Shown here: one piece after another, positions 20,111-28,043 of the stretch
Layout: every line of letters starts with the position of its first letter
How positions within the stretch are numbered: position 1 is the stretch's first letter
Assembly: GCA_030693565.1 (NCBI GenBank)
Contig: JAUYAJ010000698.1
Coordinates: 1-33,598 of the forward strand
Length of the DNA stretch: 33,598 nucleotides
Origin: Rubrivivax sp.
GTDB taxonomy: Bacteria; Pseudomonadota; Gammaproteobacteria; Burkholderiales; Burkholderiaceae_C
Direction of reading: 5' to 3'
The notes under the pieces: generated by a model
The model's input: only the letters and a program-made list of their open reading frames with translations
What the model was told of the DNA's origin: nothing
The model's database searches: none
Translations under genes and position numbers: made by a program

Positions 20111-20136
20111 GGCAACCCCCGGCTTGAGGGGTTGCC
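20111..20136. repeat. Hairpin GGCAACCCC-N8-GGGGTTGCC
   Basis: Perfect 9-bp arms at 20111-20119 and 20128-20136; no T tract. Confidence 0.5.
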
Positions 20137-20469
20137 GGTGTCGTGCGCGACCCAATTCGCGAACTTTGGGAGCGCTCTGCATCGGTGCCGTTCGTGGTGT
20201 TGGTGGGGCCAAATTCATCGATGGATCATCGTCGCTGGCGTTGGCGAACGGGTGGAAATGAATCGGCATTCGTCCACGAAACCAGCGTCTCAATCGCGTT
20301 GCACTGCTGTCAGTAGTGCCCGGCATCGCCCTTGGGGTTCCCGTTTATCGAGGTGTCGACGCCTGATAGTTACCAGCGCCGATACAAGTCTGGCCCACCC
20401 TGCCGAACCAATATTGCCCAGGGGTGGGCGCTGCCCCGGTGACCGCCAGTTGTGGGCGGCGTGTAGGTC

Positions 20470-20990
20470 TATGCTCGGTTTGTTGGTCTCCGGGGTGCGG
20501 CTCTGTTCGCGCCCTTTGGCCAACGCACTGCGGCGCGGGAAGCAAGGACTCTCGTTGCCTTTCGCCACGATGTGACCGTGGTGCGTACGCTGGTCCAGCG
20601 GCGTCGTGGTCATCTTCGCGGCGCCGAACACGCTGGATCATTCCGCGAGGCCCAGGTTGGTCGTGATCATCTCGCGGGTGCGCTCGCACAGCTTTGACAG
20701 CAGGTAGAGCAACAGCGCCCCGCAGGCCTGGCTGAAGCGCAGGCAGCCCAGCTTATCGAGGATGACCAAGTCCATCCGTGGCAGGCTCAGCGCAATGCGC
20801 CCGGCTTGCTCTATGACTGACCACTCCACCGTCGAGCAAGTCCTCACCCGGCGTCCGAGGTGGGTGATGCCGGCCATCCCGACGGCTGTTACCGGGTGTG
20901 TCTTGCCAGCGTTCGGCCCGCCCATCAGCGCCACAATGTGCGCGACCTCGGGCGGCGGCATCTCGGCGAGCGCGTGATGCGTGGTCTCAT
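20470..20990 (-). pseudogene. istB: Truncated IS21-family istB ATPase relic with an in-frame stop
   Basis: VALMGGPNAGKTHPVTAVGMAGITHLGRRVRTCSTVEW...RIALSLPRMDLVILDKLGCLRFSQACGALLLYLLSKLCERTREMITTNLGLAE then TGA then SSVFGAAKMTTTPLDQRTHHGHIVAKGNES in the same frame; resembles the IstB core with the Trp codon of AEWSSVFGDAKMTTALLDRLTHH replaced by TGA. N-terminal half missing. Confidence 0.8.
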
Positions 20991-21024
20991 AACCGCCAAC
21001 AAGTGTCGGTCTACCTTACAGTGC

Positions 21025-21041
21025 CAGGAGCGGCGCTCCTG
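21025..21041. promoter_or_regulatory. Palindrome CAGGAGC-GGC-GCTCCTG, candidate upstream activator site
   Basis: Perfect 7-bp inverted repeat with 3-nt centre, about 80-90 bp upstream of the predicted sigma-54 start site. Confidence 0.35.
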
Positions 21042-21064
21042 AGGTCGGACTATTTTTTCTTTGT

Positions 21065-21077
21065 TTTCAACGACTTA
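21065..21077 (+). promoter_or_regulatory. Candidate IHF site TTTCAACGACTTA
   Basis: One mismatch to WATCAANNNNTTR, in an AT-rich stretch between the palindrome and the -24/-12 element. Confidence 0.35.
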
Positions 21078-21094
21078 GGTCAACTCCAAAAGTC

Positions 21095-21110
21095 TGGCAT
21101 GGAATCTGCT
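21095..21110 (+). promoter_or_regulatory. Sigma-54 (-24/-12) promoter of the PEP-CTERM gene
   Basis: TGGCATGGAATCTGCT: GG (21096-21097) - N10 - GC (21108-21109); close to TGGCACGNNNNTTGC; about 46 bp upstream of the ATG. Confidence 0.7.
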
Positions 21111-21155
21111 TGATTGAGGACACGGGCCTAACCCGTTCAACATCTGGAGAGTTAC

Positions 21156-22037
21156 ATGTCAAATCTAAAAGTAGGCTCAGTCCTTGCCGGCGTGCTGATG
21201 TCCTTGGGCGCCGCCAGTTCGGCGCAGGCGTTTGCCATCGTCGCTGGCAATTACAAGATCACCATCGACGCGCACGATTCCGCGACGACGACTTATGCGC
21301 CAGCTGGGCCTGGTGTGAAGTGCGTGGATATTGCCACTTGCAACGCGGCCGGTATTCCGCCTGCCCTGGGTAGCATTGGTTCAGTGAACCCGGGCGCCGA
21401 CACCTTGGGCATCTTTTCAGTGGCATCGATTACGAACATCGTCACGTCCGCGAACTTCTTCACACGCGGTGTGGACGGCTTTCTGACTGGCATCTTCAGT
21501 AACTTGACGGACTTCTATGTCGAGAACACAGGGCTCGGCGGGGCGACCACAAACACCAACGCCTCCGGTGGAACGTTCAAGATGTGGCTCAACGCGGCCG
21601 ATTTCAATCCGTTGCTCGGTCCGACCGTTGCGGTGGGAAAAGATCTGAATGCGCACCTGTACCCGGGCATCAGCGGCGGCGCGCTGTATCTTGAAGGTAA
21701 CTTTGCCTCCGGGATTGGTGGGCCCGCCGATGCGGTGACCACGTGGGCAACGAACTTCAATTCCACGAGTTTGGTAGGTGGGGGCGCTGGATACCTCGAC
21801 TTCACCGGCGGCAGCGCGCTCGCGAATTTCAACACAGATTCCCACGTCGTGGCGCCTGGCGTCACCCGTGATGCACTTGCGCAGTTCACCTTCAGTCCCA
21901 TCGGGGCGGCGAGCGGTTGGACCGTCGTTGCGACCGGTGACATCCGCGGCAATGTGATTCCCGAGCCTGGCTCGTTGGCGCTGGTGGCTTTCGGCCTGTT
22001 GGCGGCCGGCGGACTGGCGCGCCGCAAGCAAGCTTGA
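21156..22037 (+). CDS. PEP-CTERM sorting domain protein (candidate exosortase substrate)
   Basis: N-terminal signal peptide (VGSVLAGVLMSLGAASSAQAFA) and C-terminal VIPEPGSLALVAFGLLAAGGLARRKQA: PEP motif, TM helix and basic tail. Confidence 0.93.
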   Translation: MSNLKVGSVLAGVLMSLGAASSAQAFAIVAGNYKITIDAHDSATTTYAPAGPGVKCVDIATCNAAGIPPALGSIGSVNPGADTLGIFSVASITNIVTSANFFTRGVDGFLTGIFSNLTDFYVENTGLGGATTNTNASGGTFKMWLNAADFNPLLGPTVAVGKDLNAHLYPGISGGALYLEGNFASGIGGPADAVTTWATNFNSTSLVGGGAGYLDFTGGSALANFNTDSHVVAPGVTRDALAQFTFSPIGAASGWTVVATGDIRGNVIPEPGSLALVAFGLLAAGGLARRKQA

Positions 22038-22087
22038 GTCTGTGAGCCCGTGGAGGGGGTAGTCCCCTTTCGAGGCGATTAACGCCA

Positions 22088-22119
22088 AGCCGCGATGCTG
22101 CAAAGTATCGCGGCTCTTC
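22088..22119 (+). terminator. Intrinsic terminator-like hairpin after the PEP-CTERM gene
   Basis: AGCCGCGAT (22088-22096), 10-nt loop, ATCGCGGCT (22107-22115), then CTTCTCT; perfect 9-bp stem with a short pyrimidine tail. Confidence 0.6.
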
Positions 22120-22356
22120 TCTGCCTCCAGCTTTTTCCGTGCGCGCCTTCGGACTTGCTGTCAACGACAGTCTGCTCTATGTCGCAGAACGAGACCTGCC
22201 ATTCGTTCGATCTCGCCACCATCCTCGTGCGCCTGCAGCGTACCTTGGCCGCCACCAAGCACCGCCCGGCGCGTCGATCATGCACGGTAAGCCTTCCGGG
22301 TCAGGCGGTGGGCCCTGTCAAAGTCGCCCAGGTGCTGCTGCGACGACGCTCAAGGC

Positions 22357-23781
22357 TCATTGCCCTGGCGGGGCCGAGATCAGATAGGGAAACTTGCGCT
22401 CGAAGTCGAGCATCGGTCGCCAGGGGAAGGCAGATGGTGCCGCCACAGTGATGTGCAGCGGCAGTTGACGCCCTGCGTTGATGAGCGCCTCGATTCGGTC
22501 GATCAATGCCGGGTCGGCCGCCGCGGCAGCGTTGGTGGCCTGCAAGGTCAGCGTCGCCGCGCCGCGGGTGTCGTGGGCGAGGCGGAAGGCGCCGCTGAGT
22601 TGGTCGGCGACCTCGTGTTCGGTATACAGTAGTTCCTTCAGCTCTTCGGCCGACGGCAGACCTGTGGCGCGGTCGCTGCTGCGGCCGCAGACAATTGCCA
22701 CGGGAAGCCACGGCGGTTCGCAGCCTGCAATGGCGGCGGCCGTGCAGACGGCGGTGCGCTCGACCAGGCGGCCGACGTCGCCGGTGGCGTAGCGCGGCAG
22801 CGGGATCACCGCATCGGCGTCGATGATGGTGAAGCAGAGCTCGCCGAAGCCGTTGGCGTCTGGGTTCAGCACCTCGACATGGCAGCGCAGCGGGTTGTAG
22901 CAGAACACCGAGGGCATCGACGGCCCTGCGGCCCGGCCGGCGAGCAGCTGTTCGACGCCGGCCTGGTTGCGCATGGCGCGTCGGAGCTGGATCGTCTCGC
23001 GGGTTTCGAAGAGCAGGTTGAGGCCGAGTTCGCCGACGCCGAAGGAGCTCAGCACGGCGCGCGACCCGCCGCCGTTCAAGTCGATGCCCATCTTGGCCGC
23101 GATGTATTCGCGCTGCGACTCGACCAGCACTTCCTCGCCGATGATCACGCTGGTGTTGAGCGCCCGCCAGTCGATCTGATTCGCTTCTCCCTGCGCCAGC
23201 AGGCGGCGGATGAACAAGGGGTCGCTGCAGATCAGGGTCTGCTCGAAGCGTGGACCGACGTCGCGCAAGATGGCGCAAGCCATGTCCTCGCGCACGCTGA
23301 CGTTGGCCACGGTGACGGCGCGGGAGGAGAACACCACGCCCATCGGCAGGCAATTGACGAGCAGCGTCGAGCGGTCATCGACACCGAACGCGTCCTGCAA
23401 ACCGAGGTCGATGTTGAACCAGGCCCGTTCGTGCGACTTGCGCGCGCTCAGGCGGAAGCCGAAGGTGCGGCCGCCGCGGCCCGAACTGGTCAGCACGTCG
23501 GCGAGGTTGGTGGCCGGCAACTCGCGCGACAACTCGTCGACCGTGAAGCGGCCGAAGGTGTTGTCTTTGTCCAGCACCGGCAGGGCGTCGAACTCGGCCC
23601 GCGCGGCGTCGACGCCCGCCTCAAGCAAGAGCTGTTGGTAGGCGCGACTGCTGCGTGCCGCGCATTCGGCCATGCGCGCAGCGCCAGCGCGGCTGCGCGC
23701 CAGCATGCGTTCGATCGGCATGCCTCTGGCCAGGTGCAGCAGCACTCGCCGGACCAGCCGACGGCCGAAGGCCAGTGTCAT
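22357..23781 (-). CDS. Adenylate-forming enzyme (phenylacetate-CoA ligase/F390 synthetase-like)
   Basis: LPVLDKDNTFGRFTVDEL, TSSGRGGRTFGFRLS, SSFGVGELGLNLLFETRE, PRYATGDVGRLVE fit the PaaK-like AMP-binding layout; immediately downstream of the acyltransferase on the same strand. Confidence 0.65.
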   Translation of the reverse strand: MTLAFGRRLVRRVLLHLARGMPIERMLARSRAGAARMAECAARSSRAYQQLLLEAGVDAARAEFDALPVLDKDNTFGRFTVDELSRELPATNLADVLTSSGRGGRTFGFRLSARKSHERAWFNIDLGLQDAFGVDDRSTLLVNCLPMGVVFSSRAVTVANVSVREDMACAILRDVGPRFEQTLICSDPLFIRRLLAQGEANQIDWRALNTSVIIGEEVLVESQREYIAAKMGIDLNGGGSRAVLSSFGVGELGLNLLFETRETIQLRRAMRNQAGVEQLLAGRAAGPSMPSVFCYNPLRCHVEVLNPDANGFGELCFTIIDADAVIPLPRYATGDVGRLVERTAVCTAAAIAGCEPPWLPVAIVCGRSSDRATGLPSAEELKELLYTEHEVADQLSGAFRLAHDTRGAATLTLQATNAAAAADPALIDRIEALINAGRQLPLHITVAAPSAFPWRPMLDFERKFPYLISAPPGQ

Positions 23782-23799
23782 TCGCCTGCGCGGCGCCGA

Positions 23800-24555
23800 T
23801 CAGCTGTTGTTGCCATCCGGTCGCTGCAGCCAGGCCAGCAGGGCCGGGTTGCTGCGACCGACGTCGGTTTCCATCTGCCGCAAGTCCATCAGATAAGGCG
23901 CGACCGGGCCGAAGTAGTCGGTCTCCGGACCGAGCTGGCGGAACTTGAAGTCCATGCGCTGGAGCGAGCGCGCCAGCGGCCGCTCCATCGCTGCATACCA
24001 GTAGCGCACGCCAGCCTTGAGGCTGTTCTGGTACATCTGCCGGTACATGCTGAGCAGGATCTGCGGCGACTCCATGCGCCGCTCGCCGGCGACGGGTCCG
24101 TTGCCGTCGGCGGTGTTGACGCCAGACAACACGTCGCCGCGCCGGCGCCGGTAGTCGCGGCGCACCATCAGCCGGCTGATCTCGCCGGCCTGGCCGGCCG
24201 GCGGCAGTTCGATACCCGGGAGCAGGTTGGTGCAGAAGCGCTGCCAAGGGAACTCGCCGTCTTCGTCGGCCGGCACCAGTCGCACATAGCCGACCAGTTC
24301 CTTCTGCAGGTTGTAGGCGTAGAAGTGAGCCGAATCGTCGTCGTAGTCGTCGGACTCGCGGCGTTCCGGGTACTCCTCTGCTTCCAGGAAGTGACACTCT
24401 TCGCAGTACACCTGGTACCGCAGCTCTTGCGCGCTCTGCATCATGGTGCCGTCCTCGTCGTTGTGACCCGAATGGGCAACAAAGTATGGTGCGAAGTCGA
24501 CGACATCAGCAGCGGTGTTACGGATGGTTTCGCCTTTGTCAGCGCGTTCAGTCAT
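23800..24555 (-). CDS. PEP-CTERM/exosortase system-associated N-acyltransferase (TIGR03694-like, autoinducer-synthase-like fold)
   Basis: LRYQVYCEECHFLEAEEYPERRESDDYDDDSAHFYAYN, GYVRLVPADEDGEFPWQ, GEISRLMVRRDYRRR; ATG at 24555. Confidence 0.85.
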   Translation of the reverse strand: MTERADKGETIRNTAADVVDFAPYFVAHSGHNDEDGTMMQSAQELRYQVYCEECHFLEAEEYPERRESDDYDDDSAHFYAYNLQKELVGYVRLVPADEDGEFPWQRFCTNLLPGIELPPAGQAGEISRLMVRRDYRRRRGDVLSGVNTADGNGPVAGERRMESPQILLSMYRQMYQNSLKAGVRYWYAAMERPLARSLQRMDFKFRQLGPETDYFGPVAPYLMDLRQMETDVGRSNPALLAWLQRPDGNNS

Positions 24556-24853
24556 GACGTCCTCTCGGGCTGCTCCAGGGCTTGGGCGAACCCCTGAGCC
24601 GATGGGCGCTGGCGCTGGCGACAGCGGCTGGCCGGAAGTCACCATCGAAACAGGGAGCGGAAAACCGTGAAGTATGCCGAAGAGTCAGGCCTGCGCGCGC
24701 TGGCGCAGGGGATTGAAGTGGCAACCAGCTGTGACATGATTCAACGCTCGTTGTCGCCGGTGGCCCTTGTGCGGCGGCGTCGTGCGGATGTTGGCAGCTG
24801 GGCCACGATGCTGCCGCCTCAACGCACTTCGTAACCCTTGGTGAGGACATGCC

Positions 24854-25489
24854 TTGAAGCTCAACTTTGCCTTTGCCGGTCGCCGTTTCGCCGCCGCTTG
24901 CCTGGCCACGGTTCTGGTGGCGCTGGTTGGATGCGCATCGACCGCGGTCACCCATCCGCCCGCGCCTGCCACGGTCTCGGCCCAGGACTACACCTACATC
25001 ATCGGCCCGGGCGACAGCCTGAACATCATCGTCTGGCGCAACCCGGAGTTGTCGATGGCGGTGCCGGTGCGGCCCGACGGCAAGGTCGCGGCGCCACTGG
25101 TCGACGAGATCGTCGCCCAGGGCAAGACATCGATCGAACTGGCCCGCGACATCGAGAAGGTGCTCGCCAAGTACGTGCGCGATCCGATCGTGACGGTGCT
25201 GGTGTCGGGATTCGTCGGCCCTTACAGCGAACAGATTCGGGTCGTCGGTGAAGCGGCGCGGCCGCAGTTCCTGCCGTACAAGAACAAGATGACCTTGCTC
25301 GACGTGATGATCGCCGTCGGTGGGCTGACCGACTTCGCGGCTGGCAACCAGGCAACGATCCTGCGCGGTGCCGAAGGCAACAAGCAGTATGCGGTGCGCT
25401 TGCGCGACCTGATCAAGCGCGGTGACGTGTCGGCCAACGTCGAGATGCGCCCAGGTGACATCCTGATCATTCCGCAGAGCTTCTTCTGA
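24854..25489 (+). CDS. Polysaccharide export lipoprotein, XrtA-associated (Wza/EpsE-like)
   Basis: TTG start; lipobox LVGC; YTYIIGPGDSLNIIVWRNPELS...VRPDGKVAAPLVDEI, SLBB-like IRVVGEAARPQFLPY, RPGDILIIPQSFF. Confidence 0.9.
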   Translation: MKLNFAFAGRRFAAACLATVLVALVGCASTAVTHPPAPATVSAQDYTYIIGPGDSLNIIVWRNPELSMAVPVRPDGKVAAPLVDEIVAQGKTSIELARDIEKVLAKYVRDPIVTVLVSGFVGPYSEQIRVVGEAARPQFLPYKNKMTLLDVMIAVGGLTDFAAGNQATILRGAEGNKQYAVRLRDLIKRGDVSANVEMRPGDILIIPQSFF

Positions 25490-25521
25490 CGGCCGGCGCG
25501 CAACAACCAGACGGTACAAGC

Positions 25522-27105
25522 ATGGAAGAGCTGATCCGCCAAGCCCTGTCGATCGCCCGCGGCATGTGGAAGTTCCGCTGGCAGGGGCTGATCGTGGCCT
25601 GGGTGGTGGCTGCGCTGGGGGTGGCTGCGGTGTTTCGCATCCCCGACCAGTTCGAGGCCTCGGCGCGCATCTTCGTCGACACCCAGTCCATCCTCAAGCC
25701 GCTGATGTCCGGCCTGACGATCCAGCCCAATGTCGAGCAACAAGTGGCGATGCTCAGCCGCACGCTGATCAGCCGGCCCAATGTCGAGAAGCTGATCCGC
25801 ATGGCCGACATGGACTTGCAGAGCCAGTCCAAGTTCGAACAGGAAGCACTGATTGACCGTTTGACCAAGGACATCCAGATTCGCAACACCGGTCGCGACA
25901 ACCTGTATTCGCTGGCCTTTCGGGACAACGATCAGGACAAGGCCAAGCGGGTCATCCAGTCGCTGGTCTCAATCTTCGTCGAGTCCAGCCTGGGCGCCAG
26001 CCGCAAAGACACCGACTCGGCCAAGACCTTCCTCAACGAGCAGATCAAGCAATACGAGACCAAGCTCGAGGAGGCCGAGAGCCGCTTGAAGGAGTTCCGC
26101 CTGCGCAATCTCGACCTCCGCGCGGCAGATGGCGGTGGCGATGCGGCCTCCCGCTTGGTTGCGATCGGTGCTCAGCTGGAAGAGGCCAAACTTCAGTTGC
26201 GCGAGGCTGAGCAATCGCGCGATGCCGCCAAGCAGTACCTGAATGCCGAGAAGGGGCAGGGCGCCAACCTGACGACCCAGAGCTTGCTGCAGGAGTCGGC
26301 CATTCAGGTCACGACACCCGAGATCGACGGCCGCATCGATGCCCAGAAGCGCAACCTCGACGCCATGCTTCAGCGCTACACCGAGCAGCACCCGGACGTT
26401 GTCTCGGCGCGGCGCATGGTCAAGGACCTCGAGGCGCAGCGCAGCAAGGAAGTGGCCGAGTTGCGCCGCATCGCCATGGCTGCGCCCACGGCCACCAAGG
26501 GCGCGACCGCCAGCCTCGCGGTCCAGGAGCTCGGCCGCATGGTGGCATCGTCCGAGGTTCAGGTTGCGGCATTGAAGGCTCGCGTGGCTGAGTACGGCTC
26601 GCGGATGGTGCAGGCCAGGGCGGCGTTGAAGACCTCGCCGCAGATCGAGGCCGAGGCGGCGCAGCTGAATCGCGACTACGCGATCAACAAGAAGAACTAC
26701 GAAGACCTGGTGGCGCGACGGCAGTCGGCCATCATGTCGGGCGAGCTTGAGGTTGCGTCAGGCGTGGCCGACTTCCGCCTCATCGACCCGCCGCGCGTGT
26801 CGCCCAAGCCGGTGTCGCCCAATCGCCTGGCGCTGTTGCCGCTGGCGCTGATCGCCGGTGTCGGCGCAGGGCTGTTCGTGGCATTCGCTGCCAGTCAGTT
26901 GCGGCCGGTCTATGGCGACGCCAATGAGTTGCGGACCAAGACGGGCCTGCCTTTGCTGGGTGTGGTGTCGCTGGTGATGAGCGACATCGACCGCCGCCGT
27001 GAACGTGTGAGCCTGATCCGCTTCGTGGGGGCATCCGGGGGGCTGGTCGGCGTCTTCGTGCTCGGTCTGATTGCCATGGCCATGCTGGCCAGACAGGTAG
27101 GTTGA
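25522..27105 (+). CDS. Chain-length determinant protein, XrtA-associated (Wzz/EpsF-like)
   Basis: N-terminal TM and Wzz region, long coiled coil, DPPRVSPKPVSPNRLALLPLALIAGVGAGLFVAF; no kinase domain. Confidence 0.88.
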   Translation: MEELIRQALSIARGMWKFRWQGLIVAWVVAALGVAAVFRIPDQFEASARIFVDTQSILKPLMSGLTIQPNVEQQVAMLSRTLISRPNVEKLIRMADMDLQSQSKFEQEALIDRLTKDIQIRNTGRDNLYSLAFRDNDQDKAKRVIQSLVSIFVESSLGASRKDTDSAKTFLNEQIKQYETKLEEAESRLKEFRLRNLDLRAADGGGDAASRLVAIGAQLEEAKLQLREAEQSRDAAKQYLNAEKGQGANLTTQSLLQESAIQVTTPEIDGRIDAQKRNLDAMLQRYTEQHPDVVSARRMVKDLEAQRSKEVAELRRIAMAAPTATKGATASLAVQELGRMVASSEVQVAALKARVAEYGSRMVQARAALKTSPQIEAEAAQLNRDYAINKKNYEDLVARRQSAIMSGELEVASGVADFRLIDPPRVSPKPVSPNRLALLPLALIAGVGAGLFVAFAASQLRPVYGDANELRTKTGLPLLGVVSLVMSDIDRRRERVSLIRFVGASGGLVGVFVLGLIAMAMLARQVG

Positions 27106-27110
27106 AGGCG

Positions 27111-28025
27111 ATGAGCAGCTTGATCGAACAGGCGGCGCAGCGGCTGGAGCAGTTGCGCCAGGCCGGGGTCGAGATCCCGGAGATCGAAGTCGCGCCGGCG
27201 CCAGTGGCGCGTGCGCAGCCCGCCGCCGCGGTGGCGCCTGTGCCCGAGGTGCCGGCGCCGACCTCGCGCCAGGTCATCCTCAATCTCCAGTCGATAGCCG
27301 CTTCGGGCATCGTGACGCCGAGCGCGCCGCGCTCGCACCTGGCCGACCAATTCCGCGTCATCAAGCGGCCGCTGATCAGCAATGCCGTGGGCAAGGGTGC
27401 GGCGCCTTTGGCGCATGGCAACCTGATCATGGTCACCAGCGCGCTGGCCGGCGAGGGCAAGAGCTTCACCTCGGTCAACCTGGCGATGAGCATCGCCGCC
27501 GAACTCGACCACACGGTGATGCTGGTCGACGCCGACGTCGCCCGGCCTTCGGTGCTGCGCATGCTCGGCCTTCCACCCGGCCCCGGCCTGCTCGACTTGC
27601 TCGAGGGCAAGGCGGAGATGGCCGACGTGCTGCTCCGGACCAACGTCGACACCTTGACGATCCTGCCCAGCGGCACGCCGCATCCGAAAGCCACCGAGTT
27701 GCTCGCCAGCGATGCGATGACGAACTTGCTCGAGGACATGGCGACGCGCTACCCTGAACGCATCATCATCTTCGATTCACCGCCGCTGCTGCTGACCACT
27801 GAGTCGCGCGTGCTGGCCTCGCACATGGGCCAGATCGTCGTCGTCGTCCATGCCGGCAAGACCGTGCAGGCCGACGTCCAGCAGGCGCTGTCGACCATCG
27901 ACTCCTGCCCGGTGCGCATGCTGGTTCTGAACAAGGCGCGCGAGCGCGAAGGTGCGTATGGCTACGGCCATGGCTATGGCTACGGCTACGGCTACGGCTA
28001 TGGCAGCGACCAACGCGAAGGCTGA
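27111..28025 (+). CDS. XrtA-associated BY-kinase (tyrosine autokinase) with Tyr-Gly C-terminal tail
   Basis: Walker A SALAGEGKSFTSVNLAMS, Walker A' VMLVDADVARPS, IIFDSPPLL; tail GAYGYGHGYGYGYGYGYGSDQREG. Confidence 0.88.
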   Translation: MSSLIEQAAQRLEQLRQAGVEIPEIEVAPAPVARAQPAAAVAPVPEVPAPTSRQVILNLQSIAASGIVTPSAPRSHLADQFRVIKRPLISNAVGKGAAPLAHGNLIMVTSALAGEGKSFTSVNLAMSIAAELDHTVMLVDADVARPSVLRMLGLPPGPGLLDLLEGKAEMADVLLRTNVDTLTILPSGTPHPKATELLASDAMTNLLEDMATRYPERIIIFDSPPLLLTTESRVLASHMGQIVVVVHAGKTVQADVQQALSTIDSCPVRMLVLNKAREREGAYGYGHGYGYGYGYGYGSDQREG

Positions 28026-28043
28026 CGTTTGCGTTGGCGTGCC

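Noticed and set aside
22879-24597. 572-aa plus-strand ORF
   Set aside because: Antisense to the ligase and acyltransferase.
24646-24853. Sigma-54 promoter in the divergent region before the EPS export gene
   Set aside because: Only weak GG-N10-GC matches without a TGGCA or TTGC context.
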